The position numbers and the translations under genes were made by a program. The notes under the pieces were generated by a model. That model did no database searches and had not been told where the DNA came from. It was given only the letters and a program-made list of their open reading frames with translations. A DNA stretch of 64,000 nucleotides, taken from contig NZ_CP106759.1 of NCBI RefSeq assembly GCF_025642255.1, positions 2,011,501-2,075,500 on the forward strand, in the 5' to 3' direction. The first letter of the stretch is position 1, and every line of letters begins with the position of its first letter. Source of the stretch: Stenotrophomonas maltophilia. Lineage in GTDB: Bacteria > Pseudomonadota > Gammaproteobacteria > Xanthomonadales > Xanthomonadaceae. This document shows positions 17,311 to 26,653 of the stretch, one piece after another.

Positions 17311-18720
17311 ATGAACCAGGCAGCAGATGGCGGAGAGAACACGCGGCTGATCGTTCTGATCAGCGTGGTGGCAACGATTGGCGGGTTCCTGTTCGGGTTT
17401 GACAGTGGCGTCATCAACGGCACCCAGGACGGCCTGCACCAGGCGTTCCGCTCCGGGGAATGGATGCAGGGCTTCGAGATCGCCTCGATGTTGCTGGGCT
17501 GCGCCGTGGGTGCCTTCAGCGCCGGCAGGTTGGCCGACCGGCTGGGGCGGCGCAATGTGCTGATCCTGTCGGCGGTGATGTTCCTGCTGTCGGCGCTGGG
17601 GGCCGGCGCTGCGGGTTCTTCCGCGTGGTTCATCGTCGCGCGGGTGATAGGGGGATTTGCAGTTGGCGCGGCGAGCGTGATTTCACCGGCCTACATCGCC
17701 GAGGTGGCACCCGCCCGTTACCGTGGCCGACTGGCTACGGTGCAGCAGATCGCGATCATCAGCGGGCTGACCGCAGCGTTCCTGTCCAACTACCTGCTGG
17801 CCGCCGCCGCCGGGGCATCGACGGAGCCTCTGTGGGCAGGGCAGGCCGCCTGGCGCTGGATGTTCTGGATGCAGGCGGTGCCCTCGCTGGTGTTCCTGCT
17901 GCTGTTGCTGACCATCCCCGAGAGCCCCCGCTACCTGGTGGTGAAGCGGCGCAAGGAGGACGCACTGCGGGTTCTCACCCGGCTGCTGGGCCGCGACAAG
18001 GCACAGCTCACGCTCGACGAGATCGAGGCCTCCCTGTCCACCGACCATCATCGTCCGCGGCTGTCCGACCTGAGGAGCAGAGCGACCGGGCGGATCCGTC
18101 CCATCGTCTGGGTGGGTGTCGGCCTGGCCTGTTTCCAGCAGCTGGTCGGCATCAACGTGGTCTTCTACTACGGCGCCGTGCTGTGGCAGGCGGTCGGGTT
18201 CTCGGAGAACGACGCGCTGCTGATCAATGTGCTGTCCGGCGCACTGAGCATCGGCGCATGCCTCGTCACCGTGCTGCTGATCGACCGTATCGGTCGCAAG
18301 CCGCTGCTGTGGATCGGCTCGGTGGGCATGTCCGTATCCCTGGCGCTGGTGGTGGCGGCCTTCGCCAGCGGCTCGCTGGCCGACGGGCACCTGCAGCTGC
18401 CGGGCCGCATGGGCACCCTGGCGCTGGTTGCCGCCAATGCCTACGTCGTGTTCTTCAATCTGTCCTGGGGACCGGTGATGTGGGTGATGCTGGGCGAGAT
18501 GTTCCCCAACCAGATCCGGGGCTCGGCACTGGCCGTCGCCGGTGCAGCGCAGTGGACGTCGAACTTCGCGGTCACGGTGACGTTTCCGATGCTGCTGGCC
18601 GCGGCCGGGCTGGCGGCAACCTACAGCATCTACCTGGTGGCCGCGGTGGTCTCGGTCGTGTTCGTGCTGCGCCATGTGCACGAGACCAAGGGCAAGGAAC
18701 TGGAGCAGATGGAAGGATGA
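17311..18720 (+). CDS. xylE: MFS sugar porter, probable D-xylose:H+ symporter
   Basis: This 469-residue inner-membrane transporter has twelve predicted helices and sugar-porter signatures. These are GFLFGFDSGVINGT in helix 1, GRLADRLGRRNVL in loop 2-3, RYRGRLATVQQ after helix 4, PESPRYLVVKRRKEDAL before the central loop, and QQLVGINVVFYYG in helix 7. Its place between xylA and a GH3 glycosidase makes xylose the likely substrate. The ATG at 17311 has GAGGGG at ideal spacing; the ATG at 17305 is directly against that site. The gene overlaps the next by ATGA. Confidence 0.88.
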   Translation: MNQAADGGENTRLIVLISVVATIGGFLFGFDSGVINGTQDGLHQAFRSGEWMQGFEIASMLLGCAVGAFSAGRLADRLGRRNVLILSAVMFLLSALGAGAAGSSAWFIVARVIGGFAVGAASVISPAYIAEVAPARYRGRLATVQQIAIISGLTAAFLSNYLLAAAAGASTEPLWAGQAAWRWMFWMQAVPSLVFLLLLLTIPESPRYLVVKRRKEDALRVLTRLLGRDKAQLTLDEIEASLSTDHHRPRLSDLRSRATGRIRPIVWVGVGLACFQQLVGINVVFYYGAVLWQAVGFSENDALLINVLSGALSIGACLVTVLLIDRIGRKPLLWIGSVGMSVSLALVVAAFASGSLADGHLQLPGRMGTLALVAANAYVVFFNLSWGPVMWVMLGEMFPNQIRGSALAVAGAAQWTSNFAVTVTFPMLLAAAGLAATYSIYLVAAVVSVVFVLRHVHETKGKELEQMEG

Positions 18721-21275
18721 GCGCCATGACATCGCAGGATTCCATGCGCCGTGCCGGCGCGCTGATCGCCGGACTGATGCTGGCGCTGGTCGGTTGCAAG
18801 GGGGGAGACCGGCCAGCGCAGGCCACCGCTACCGAGGCTGATCCATGGCCACAGGTGGCCTGGCCCCTGGCCGAGGATGCCGCACTGGAGAAACGCATCA
18901 CCGACCTGATGGCCGGCATGACCGTGGAGGAAAAGGTCGGCCAGCTGGTGCAGGGAGACATCGCCAGCATCACCCCCGACGACGTGCGCAGATACCGGCT
19001 CGGCTCGATCCTGGCCGGAGGCAACTCCGATCCTGGCGGTCGCTACGATGCATCGCCCGCCGAGTGGCTGGCGCTGGCGGACGCGTTCTACGACGCCTCC
19101 ATGGACACCTCGCAGGGTGGAAAGGCAATTCCGCTGCTGTTCGGCATCGACGCGGTGCACGGGCAGAGCAACATCATCGGCGCCACGCTGTTCCCACATA
19201 ACATCGGGCTCGGCGCTGCTCGCAATCCCGAGCTGCTGCGCAGGATCGGCGAGATCACCGCGCTGGAGACACGCGTCACCGGCATGGAATGGACGTTCGC
19301 GCCAACGGTCGCGGTTCCGCAGGATGACCGCTGGGGGCGCACCTACGAGGGCTATTCGGAGTCTCCCACCGTAGTGGCCAGTTATGCGGGTGCCATGGTG
19401 GAGGGCCTGCAGGGCAGGATAGGGTCGCCTGACTTTCTTGATGGCCGCCATGTGATCGCGTCGGTGAAGCACTTGCTGGGCGATGGTGGCACGACCGGCG
19501 GGAAGGACCAGGGCGATACCCGCATCAGCGAGGCCGAGCTGGTGCGCATCCATGCGGCCGGCTATCCGCCGGCGATCGCTGCCGGAGCACAGACCGCCAT
19601 GGCGTCGTTCAACAGCGTCAACGGCGAGAAGATGCACGGCCACCGGCACTACCTCACCGACGTGCTGAAAGGGCGGATGAACTTCGGTGGCTTCGTGGTC
19701 GGCGACTGGAATGGCCATGGACAGATCAAGGGCTGCACGACCACCGACTGTCCAGCCACCATCAATGCGGGCCTGGACATGGCCATGGCGTCGGACAGCT
19801 GGAAGGGCTTCTACGAAACCACCCTGGCGGCAGTGAAAGACGGCAGGATCACTGCTGAGCGGCTGGATGATGCGGTGCGCAGGATCCTGCGGGTGAAGTT
19901 CCGCCTGGGCCTGTTCGAGGCGGGCAGGCCTTCCACCCGGGCGGTGGGTGGCCAGTTCGCGCTGATCGGCGCCCCCGAGCATCGCGCGGTGGCGCGGCAG
20001 GCGGTGCGCGAATCGCTGGTGCTTTTGAAGAACCAGAACGGCGTCCTGCCGCTGTCGCCGAAGCAGCGGATCCTCGTGGCCGGCGACGGTGCCGATGATG
20101 TCGGCAAGCAGGCCGGCGGCTGGACGCTGAACTGGCAGGGCACCGGCACGACCCGCAAGGACTTCCCCAATGCGGATACGATCTTCGAGGGCATTGCGCA
20201 GCAGGCCAGGGCCGCGGGTGGCGAGGCCACGCTTGCCATCGATGGCAGATACACAGTGAAGCCGGATGTGGCGGTGGTGGTGTTCGGTGAAGATCCGTAT
20301 GCCGAGTTCCAGGGCGACCTGCCCACGCTGGCCTACAAGCCCGGCGATGAAACGGATCTGGGATTGATTCGCCGGCTCAAGGAAGACGGCATTCCAGTGG
20401 TGGCGGTCTTCCTGAGCGGGCGACCTCTCTGGGTGAACCGGGAAATCAATGCCGCGGACGCCTTCGTGGCGGCGTGGCTGCCGGGATCGGAAGGCGGTGG
20501 CGTTGCCGACGTACTGCTGCGTGGTCCGGATGGCCGCATGCAGCACGACTTCAAGGGCAGACTCAGCTTCAGCTGGCCACGTACGGCCACGCAGTACGCC
20601 AACAACGTCGGCCAGAAGGACTACGCCCCGCTGTTCCCGTTCGGCTTCGGTCTGAGCTATGCCGACAAGGGCGATCTGGCGGCACTGCCGGAAGTTTCGG
20701 GCGTCACCGGCAACGAGGGGGCAACCGGTGTCTTCTTTGCCCGCGGCGATGCAGGTGCCGGCATGGCGCTGCGGCTGGAGGATGGTGCCGGGCAGGGCAT
20801 GACCGTGATCAGCGTGCCGGATGCACTGGCAGATGACCGTCTGAAGATCACCGGTGTGGACCATCTGGCCCAGGAGGACGGCCGGCGTCTTGTCTGGTCG
20901 GGTCAGGGGGAAGCTGTGGCCGCACTGCAGTCGCACACGCCGCTGGACCTGCAGCGGGAAGCCAACGGTGATCTGATGCTGTTGACCACGCTGCGTGTCG
21001 ACGTGGCACCACGTGGCGACGCGTGGCTGGCGGTGGGCTGTGGTGCCGGGTGCTCGGCCCGCATCGCCATCGGGCCCACTCTGGCGGCGCTTCCGGTCGG
21101 CCAGTGGACGCGCGTGGGCATTCCCCTGAAATGCCTGGCTGCGGCCGGAGCGAAGGTGGGTGCGCTGGATCGGCCGTGGTCGGTGGGGACGGCTGATGCA
21201 ATGACGATCTCCGTGTCCCGCGTGGCGCTGGGCGCGCTGAACGAAGCCGAGACCACCCTCGGATGCGGTGCGTGA
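18717..21275 (+). CDS. GH3 beta-glucosidase/exo-glucanase lipoprotein (ExoP-like)
   Basis: This 852-residue secreted glycosidase has a lipobox (LALVGC, Cys27), so it is probably membrane-anchored. The GH3 catalytic barrel includes HVIASVKHLLGDGGTTGGKDQG and the nucleophile segment GFVVGDWNGHG. The GH3 C-terminal domain carries LLKNQNGVLPL, and a final C-terminal region beyond residue 650 resembles the extra beta domain of ExoP-type exo-1,3/1,4-beta-glucanases. It overlaps the symporter stop (ATGA) and ends the xylBA operon. Substrate is inferred: beta-gluco- or xylo-oligosaccharides. Confidence 0.85.
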   Translation: MSAMTSQDSMRRAGALIAGLMLALVGCKGGDRPAQATATEADPWPQVAWPLAEDAALEKRITDLMAGMTVEEKVGQLVQGDIASITPDDVRRYRLGSILAGGNSDPGGRYDASPAEWLALADAFYDASMDTSQGGKAIPLLFGIDAVHGQSNIIGATLFPHNIGLGAARNPELLRRIGEITALETRVTGMEWTFAPTVAVPQDDRWGRTYEGYSESPTVVASYAGAMVEGLQGRIGSPDFLDGRHVIASVKHLLGDGGTTGGKDQGDTRISEAELVRIHAAGYPPAIAAGAQTAMASFNSVNGEKMHGHRHYLTDVLKGRMNFGGFVVGDWNGHGQIKGCTTTDCPATINAGLDMAMASDSWKGFYETTLAAVKDGRITAERLDDAVRRILRVKFRLGLFEAGRPSTRAVGGQFALIGAPEHRAVARQAVRESLVLLKNQNGVLPLSPKQRILVAGDGADDVGKQAGGWTLNWQGTGTTRKDFPNADTIFEGIAQQARAAGGEATLAIDGRYTVKPDVAVVVFGEDPYAEFQGDLPTLAYKPGDETDLGLIRRLKEDGIPVVAVFLSGRPLWVNREINAADAFVAAWLPGSEGGGVADVLLRGPDGRMQHDFKGRLSFSWPRTATQYANNVGQKDYAPLFPFGFGLSYADKGDLAALPEVSGVTGNEGATGVFFARGDAGAGMALRLEDGAGQGMTVISVPDALADDRLKITGVDHLAQEDGRRLVWSGQGEAVAALQSHTPLDLQREANGDLMLLTTLRVDVAPRGDAWLAVGCGAGCSARIAIGPTLAALPVGQWTRVGIPLKCLAAAGAKVGALDRPWSVGTADAMTISVSRVALGALNEAETTLGCGA

Positions 21276-21310
21276 TGGCATCCTGCCTGAAGGCCAGCGC
21301 GCTGGACACA

Positions 21311-21327
21311 GGCACCGTGCGGGTGCC
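21311..21327. terminator. Possible bidirectional hairpin between GH3 and xylR
   Basis: GGCACC (21311-21316) pairs with GGTGCC (21322-21327) across a five-base loop, between the convergent stops at 21275 and 21349. There is no T-tract, so termination is only suggested by position. Confidence 0.3.
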
Positions 21328-21348
21328 GGCATGACACGGGCCTGTGCG

Positions 21349-22407
21349 CTACCGGTGCGTAGGCGGGGCCGCCACCGAATCGCGTGCGATCAGGCGATGC
21401 GGCACGACATGATCCCGCAGTACGGGGGCGTTTCCGGCCGGGCGACGGATGGTGCGCAGCAGGATATCGATGGCAGCATTGGCCATCGAGGCGATCGGCT
21501 GATGGATCGTCGTCAGTTCCGGCCACACGGTGGTCGCGGCCGATGTGTCATCGAAGCCCACCACCGACAGGTCGCGGGGAACCTCCAGGCCGCGTCGGTG
21601 CGCCACGGAGATGGCGGCTGCCGCCATGTCATCGTTGCTGGCGAAGATGGCCGTCGGTGGCCGACGCTGGGACAGCAGCTTCTCGGCGGCGGCCAGTCCG
21701 GACCGGTAGGTGTAGTCGCCGTGCTGGACCAGGCCGGGTTCCACCGACAGTCCGGCCTCCTGCAACGCGGTGACGAAACCATCGTAGCGACGCGCACTCG
21801 CGCTCAGATCCCGGCGCCCTCGGATGAAGCCGATGCGGCTGTGGCCCTGCCGGATCAGGTGCTCGGTCATTTCCTTGCCTGCGTTGAAGTCGTCGATGCG
21901 GACGCAGGACAGGGCCTCGCTCAGGCGCCCCGATGCGATGGCCACCACCGGGATGCCGGCCTTCACCAGTTCACTCACGGCCGCCTGCGATTCGCACAGC
22001 GGCGGCGGCAGGATCACCCCGTCGACGCGGCTGGCCAGGGCACGCGCTGCCGTGCGCTCGGACTCATCGTCAAGGTTGTCCCAGTAGTCGATGACCAGTT
22101 GGATGGCAGAGCTGGACGCGACGCGCAGCAGCCCGACCAGCAGTTCGCGCAGGTAGGCACCGCTGGGATTGGTATAGATCAACGCAATGCGCGTGTGCTG
22201 CGCAGCGGCCAGCGAACTGGCCGCCAGATTGGGCGTATAGCCCAGCTCACGCACGGCACGCATCACCCGCTCGCGGGTGACGTCCCGCACCTTGCCCTGG
22301 TTGATCACCCGCGACACGGTCATCGGCGAAACGCCGGCAAGGGCCGCAACCTCGTCGATCGTCACGCCCGCGGTTCTGCGGCGAACCGATTTCTTCGGCT
22401 TGTCCAA
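21349..22407 (-). CDS. xylR: LacI-family repressor of xylan/xylose genes
   Basis: This 352-residue regulator has the N-terminal LacI helix-turn-helix (VTIDEVAALAGVSPMTVSRV, about residues 13-32). A periplasmic-binding-protein-like effector domain follows, with GFDDTSAATTVWPELTTIHQP near the end. The start is taken as TTG at 22407, which has AAGGGA eight bases upstream and places the HTH at the usual distance; no ATG fits. It lies between the xylBA operon and the divergent GH67 operon. Two palindromes matching the XylR box occur in the window, so it is the probable repressor, released by xylose or a xylo-oligosaccharide (inference). Confidence 0.85.
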   Translation of the reverse strand: MDKPKKSVRRRTAGVTIDEVAALAGVSPMTVSRVINQGKVRDVTRERVMRAVRELGYTPNLAASSLAAAQHTRIALIYTNPSGAYLRELLVGLLRVASSSAIQLVIDYWDNLDDESERTAARALASRVDGVILPPPLCESQAAVSELVKAGIPVVAIASGRLSEALSCVRIDDFNAGKEMTEHLIRQGHSRIGFIRGRRDLSASARRYDGFVTALQEAGLSVEPGLVQHGDYTYRSGLAAAEKLLSQRRPPTAIFASNDDMAAAAISVAHRRGLEVPRDLSVVGFDDTSAATTVWPELTTIHQPIASMANAAIDILLRTIRRPAGNAPVLRDHVVPHRLIARDSVAAPPTHR

Positions 22408-22499
22408 TGCACGATCCCTTTGTTCTTGGTGGCGTTGCCGCGCAGGTGCGAGGGCAGATGATGAACCGTTCCGGCGCCGGTCGTAGTCTACAAAGTCGA

Positions 22500-24674
22500 A
22501 TGTTAACGCCGTTGTTCCGTGCTGTCGGCGGACGGCTGTGCGCCGCCCTTGCCTTGCTGGCATGCGCCGGTGGCGCACATGCGGAGGATGGCTACGCATT
22601 GTGGATGCGCTACGTGCCGGCGGCCGTGGAGGTCGCTGCCGGCTATCGGCTGCAGCTGGGCGAGGTGGTCGCCCCTGACCAGACGCCTACCCAGCGCGCC
22701 GCGCGTGATGAACTGGCGCGCGGCCTTCCCGGGGTACTGGGAACGGCACCGCCCATCCGCACGGACCTCGCCGGTGATCACGCCCTGGTGCTGGGCACGC
22801 CGCAGTCCTCGATGCTGGTCGCGCCGTTCCGCGAAGACATTGCCACCTTGGGCGAGGATGGCTACCTGATCAGGAAGGTCCGCAGCGGAGGACGCGATCT
22901 TCTGCTGGTGGCGGCACGGCAGGACATCGGTGTGCTGTACGGCGTGTTCCACCTGCTGCGGCTGCTGCAGCGTGGCGCATCGCTGGAGTCGCTGGACGTG
23001 CGGGAATCGCCCCGGGTTGCGCTGCGGGTGCTCGATCACTGGGACAACCTGGATCGCTACGTCGAACGCGGCTACGCGGGCAGCTCCCTGTGGGACTGGC
23101 AGACCCTGCCGCAGTGGCGTGACCCGCGCTATACCGACTACGCCCGCGCCAACGCGTCGCTGGGCATCAATGGCACCGTACTGAACAACGTCAATGCCAG
23201 CGCCCTGAGCCTGTCGCCGGCCTATCTCGCCAAGGCCGCCGCGCTGGCGGACCTGTTCCGCCCCTACGGCATCCGTGTGTACCTGAGCGCACGCTTCAGC
23301 GCGCCCATCGAGCTCGGCGGCCTGGCCACGGCCGATCCGCTGGATACGGAGGTGCAGCGATGGTGGCGGAGAAAGGTCGAAGAGATCTACGCCCTCATCC
23401 CGGATTTCGGCGGCTTCCTGGTCAAGGCGAACTCGGAGGGCCAACCGGGCCCGCAGGATTACGGCCGCTCCCATGCCGCCGGTGCCAACCTGCTGGGCGA
23501 TGCCCTGGCGCCGCACAACGGCGTGGTGATGTGGCGTGCCTTCGTCTACTCGCACGAGGTACCCGAAGATCGCGCCAAGCAGGCCTACGGTGAGTTCATC
23601 GGCCTGGACGGTGCCTTCCGCCGCAACGTGATCGTGCAGGTGAAGAACGGGCCGATCGATTTCCAGCCCCGCGAGCCGTTCCATCCGCTGTTCGGCGCGA
23701 TGCCACGCACGCCGTTGATGATGGAGTTCCAGATCACCAAGGAGTATCTGGGATTTGCGACGCACCTGGTGTACCTGGGCACGCTTTACGAGGAAGTGCT
23801 GCGGGCCGACACCCGGGTACGCGGGCCGGGCTCCACGGTCGCGCGTGTGGTCGACGGTTCGCTGCACGGCCATGCGCTGACCGGCATCGCCGGCGTCGCC
23901 AACATCGGCGTGGACCGGACCTGGAGCGGCTCGCACTTCGATCAGGCCAACTGGTATGCCTTCGGGCGGCTGGCCTGGAATCCGCAGCAGTCTGCCCGCG
24001 CCATCGCTGAAGACTGGGCCGCGCTGACGTTCTCGCCGGACCCGCAGGTGACCGGCCCGATCGTGCGGATGATGATGGCCTCGCGCGAAGCGGCGGTGGA
24101 CTACATGACCCCGCTGGGCCTGCATCACCTCATGGCCCGTGGGCATCACTACGGCCCCGGTCCCTGGGTGGATGGGGGGCCGCGCGCCGACTGGACGTCC
24201 GTGTACTACCACCGCGCGGACCGGCACGGCGTGGGCTTCGACCGCACCTCGGCCGGGAGCAACGCGGTATCCCAGTACGCCCCGGCGGTCGCCGCGGAGT
24301 ACGGCGACCTGGCGCGGGTGCCGGAGTCGCTGCTGCTGTGGTTCCATCATGTGCCGTGGGATCACCGCATGCGTTCGGGGCGGTTGCTGTGGGACGAACT
24401 GGTAGGACGCTACTCGCGTGGCGTGCGCCAGATGCAGTCCCTGCAGGCTACCTGGGCAACCCTGCAGGGCCGTATCGATCCACAACGCTATCAGCACGTG
24501 GCCGCGTTCCTGCAGATCCAGCAGGAGGAGGCGCAATGGTGGCGCGATGCCAGCGTGGCGTACTTCCAGTCGCTCAGCGGCCGGCCGTTGCCGCCCGGCG
24601 AACCGCCACCGCCGCACCCGCTGTCGTATTACCAGGCATTGCAGTTTCCTTTCGCACCGGGGGATGGACGATGA
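22500..24674 (+). CDS. agu67A: Alpha-glucuronidase (GH67)
   Basis: This 724-residue enzyme removes 4-O-methyl-glucuronic acid from xylo-oligosaccharides. It has a signal peptide ending ACAGGAHA, so it acts in the periplasm. The GH67 catalytic core shows VLDHWDNLDRYVERGYAG, ADLFRPYGIRVYLSARF and VKANSEGQPGPQDYGRSHA (a conserved acid region), then MEFQITKEYLG and VDRTWSGSHFDQANWYAFGR in the C-terminal half. The ATG at 22500 is chosen because it precedes a normal signal sequence. It is the first gene of a seven-gene operon and is divergent from xylR. Confidence 0.93.
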   Translation: MLTPLFRAVGGRLCAALALLACAGGAHAEDGYALWMRYVPAAVEVAAGYRLQLGEVVAPDQTPTQRAARDELARGLPGVLGTAPPIRTDLAGDHALVLGTPQSSMLVAPFREDIATLGEDGYLIRKVRSGGRDLLLVAARQDIGVLYGVFHLLRLLQRGASLESLDVRESPRVALRVLDHWDNLDRYVERGYAGSSLWDWQTLPQWRDPRYTDYARANASLGINGTVLNNVNASALSLSPAYLAKAAALADLFRPYGIRVYLSARFSAPIELGGLATADPLDTEVQRWWRRKVEEIYALIPDFGGFLVKANSEGQPGPQDYGRSHAAGANLLGDALAPHNGVVMWRAFVYSHEVPEDRAKQAYGEFIGLDGAFRRNVIVQVKNGPIDFQPREPFHPLFGAMPRTPLMMEFQITKEYLGFATHLVYLGTLYEEVLRADTRVRGPGSTVARVVDGSLHGHALTGIAGVANIGVDRTWSGSHFDQANWYAFGRLAWNPQQSARAIAEDWAALTFSPDPQVTGPIVRMMMASREAAVDYMTPLGLHHLMARGHHYGPGPWVDGGPRADWTSVYYHRADRHGVGFDRTSAGSNAVSQYAPAVAAEYGDLARVPESLLLWFHHVPWDHRMRSGRLLWDELVGRYSRGVRQMQSLQATWATLQGRIDPQRYQHVAAFLQIQQEEAQWWRDASVAYFQSLSGRPLPPGEPPPPHPLSYYQALQFPFAPGDGR

Positions 24675-26653
24675 GCATGATCGGACGGGCCGGGCGGGCG
24701 GCCTTGCTGCTGGCTCTGGCTGCAATGGCCGGGTCCGTCGCGGCACGGGAGCCGGCGGCGTTGCTGCATCCGCTGTTCCAGGATCATGCCGTCCTGCAGC
24801 GTGATCAGCCGATCGCGGTCTGGGGCCAGGCGCCTGCGGGGGAGGAGGTTTCCGTGACCTTCGCCGGACAGGCGGTGACCACGCTGGCGGATGCCACGGG
24901 CCGATGGCACGCCACGCTGCAGCCGACTCCGGCAGGCGGGCCCCACATGCTGCAGGCAATGTCCGGCAAGGACATCCAGATCGCCCGCGACATCCTGGTC
25001 GGCGATGTCTGGCTGTGCTCCGGACAGTCGAACATGGAGCTGCCCGTGTGGCGCGCGCTCAATGCAGGCAGCGAGATCGCCTCCACCACGCTGCCGACGA
25101 TCCGCCTGTTCACCGTGCCGCAGGCCGCGGCGGTGCAGGCGCAGACGACATTCCAGAGCGCGGTTGCCTGGACGCCGGCATCGCCCGCCACGGTGCGCGA
25201 CTTCTCCGCGACCTGCCTCTACTTCGCACGCGAGCTGCAGCGCACGGTCGCCGTGCCGATGGGATTGATCCAGGCCGCCTGGGGCGGCTCGCGGATCGAG
25301 GCATGGACCAGCGTCGAGGCGCTGCGCGCGCAGCGGGGCATGGCAGAGCCCCTGGATATCCTCGCGCTGTATGCCGGTGACCCCCTGGCGGCACGCGCAC
25401 GCTGGGGGCGGTACTGGCAGCAGTGGTGGGTGACGCGCGATGAGGCTGTGCCCGGCGCAGCGCCGTGGCGCGCGGAGGCCAGCGACAGCGGATGGCAACC
25501 GGCGCCGGCAGCGCTGGGCGCATGGGAGCATTGGGACGTCCCGGCGCTTGCCGATTACAACGGCATGGTGTGGTATCGCACGCAGGTCACGCTGAGTGCG
25601 GAACAGGCGGCGCAGGGCGCGACGCTCGAACTGGCATCCGTTGACGAGACGGACATGACCTGGGTGAACGGTGTCGCCGTGGGCAGCCAGTATGGCGCCG
25701 GTGAGCGGCGCTATCCGCTGCCGAAGGGGCTGTTGAAGGCCGGGTCCAACAGTGTCGTGGTCAACGTGCTGGACACCTACGGTGAAGGTGGCCTGGCCGG
25801 CCCTGCCACCGCACATGCGGTGATCCTGGAGGACGGTCAGCGGGTGGTGCTGGATGCGTCCTGGCAGTACCGGATGGCACCTGGCGGACAAGCGCCCCCG
25901 TTCGCTCCCTGGCAGGCGGCGACGGGTCTGTCGACGTTGTACAACGGCATGATCGCGCCGCTGGGCGCGTTCGGACTGCGCGGCATGCTGTGGTACCAGG
26001 GGGAGTCGAACACCGGCGACGGCGCCAGATATGCGGCACTGCTGCGCTCGCTGCGGGATGACTGGCGACGCCAGTTCGGTGCAGGCACGCCGTTGCTGCT
26101 GGTGCAACTGGCTGGCTATGGCCAACCGCCCGTCGCCCCTGCGGACAGCGGATGGGCGCAGGTGCGCGACGCACAGCGCCGGGTCGCGGCCGAAGATCCC
26201 CGCAGTGGCCTCGGCGTGGCCATCGACATCGGCGATGCCTACGACATCCACCCACCGAACAAGCAGGAACTGGGTCGCCGTCTGGCCCGGGTCGCGCGCC
26301 ACGTCATCTACGGCGAGCACACAGTGGCCCCGTCAGGGCCGGATGCGGCCAGGGCCCTGCGTGTGCCGGCAGGCGTGGCCGTCGAATTCGAGGATGTCGA
26401 CGGCGCCCTGGCAGCAATCGGTTCGAAGCACCCCATCGGCTTTGAACTCTGCGATGCCGCTGCCCCGCGCTGTGAGTACAGCGACGCCGAACTGGATGGA
26501 CGCCGGGTGGTGTTGCGCAGCCTGCCTTCCCTGCGCCCGACGCATGTCCGCTACTGCTGGGCCGATGGCCCGGTGTGCACGCTGCGTGACAGCAGCGGGG
26601 CGCCGGCCGGTCCGTTCGAACTTCCCATTGCCGACGCCGAGGCCCGACGATGA
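24671..26653 (+). CDS. Sialate O-acetylesterase-type (SGNH) xylan acetylesterase
   Basis: This 660-residue secreted esterase removes acetyl groups, in this locus probably from acetyl-xylo-oligosaccharides. It has a signal peptide (about residues 1-25), then VGDVWLCSGQSNMELPV with the catalytic Ser (SGNH block I). MLWYQGESNTGDG is a later block, and DIGDAYDIHPPNKQELGRRL holds the DxxH acid/base pair. A jelly-roll-like insert (GVAVGSQYGAGERRYPLP) lies between. It starts with ATGA overlapping the GH67 stop and ends with ATGA into the GH43 gene, so the three are translationally coupled. Confidence 0.88.
   Translation: MSMIGRAGRAALLLALAAMAGSVAAREPAALLHPLFQDHAVLQRDQPIAVWGQAPAGEEVSVTFAGQAVTTLADATGRWHATLQPTPAGGPHMLQAMSGKDIQIARDILVGDVWLCSGQSNMELPVWRALNAGSEIASTTLPTIRLFTVPQAAAVQAQTTFQSAVAWTPASPATVRDFSATCLYFARELQRTVAVPMGLIQAAWGGSRIEAWTSVEALRAQRGMAEPLDILALYAGDPLAARARWGRYWQQWWVTRDEAVPGAAPWRAEASDSGWQPAPAALGAWEHWDVPALADYNGMVWYRTQVTLSAEQAAQGATLELASVDETDMTWVNGVAVGSQYGAGERRYPLPKGLLKAGSNSVVVNVLDTYGEGGLAGPATAHAVILEDGQRVVLDASWQYRMAPGGQAPPFAPWQAATGLSTLYNGMIAPLGAFGLRGMLWYQGESNTGDGARYAALLRSLRDDWRRQFGAGTPLLLVQLAGYGQPPVAPADSGWAQVRDAQRRVAAEDPRSGLGVAIDIGDAYDIHPPNKQELGRRLARVARHVIYGEHTVAPSGPDAARALRVPAGVAVEFEDVDGALAAIGSKHPIGFELCDAAAPRCEYSDAELDGRRVVLRSLPSLRPTHVRYCWADGPVCTLRDSSGAPAGPFELPIADAEARR

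Noticed and set aside
15862..17439. 525-codon minus-strand open frame over xylA
   Set aside because: Antisense to xylose isomerase and with no start site or family similarity.
18630..21332. 900-codon minus-strand open frame over the GH3 lipoprotein gene
   Set aside because: The plus strand encodes a clear GH3 enzyme with lipobox and catalytic motifs; the opposite frame has Arg/His/Gln-rich antisense composition.
22501..22513. Third xyl-box at the agu67A start
   Set aside because: Only the inner GGCGTTAACA part resembles the xyl-box and it covers the start codon; not listed as a feature.
22503..24959. 818-codon minus-strand open frame over the GH67 gene
   Set aside because: Antisense shadow of the alpha-glucuronidase; no domain recognised.
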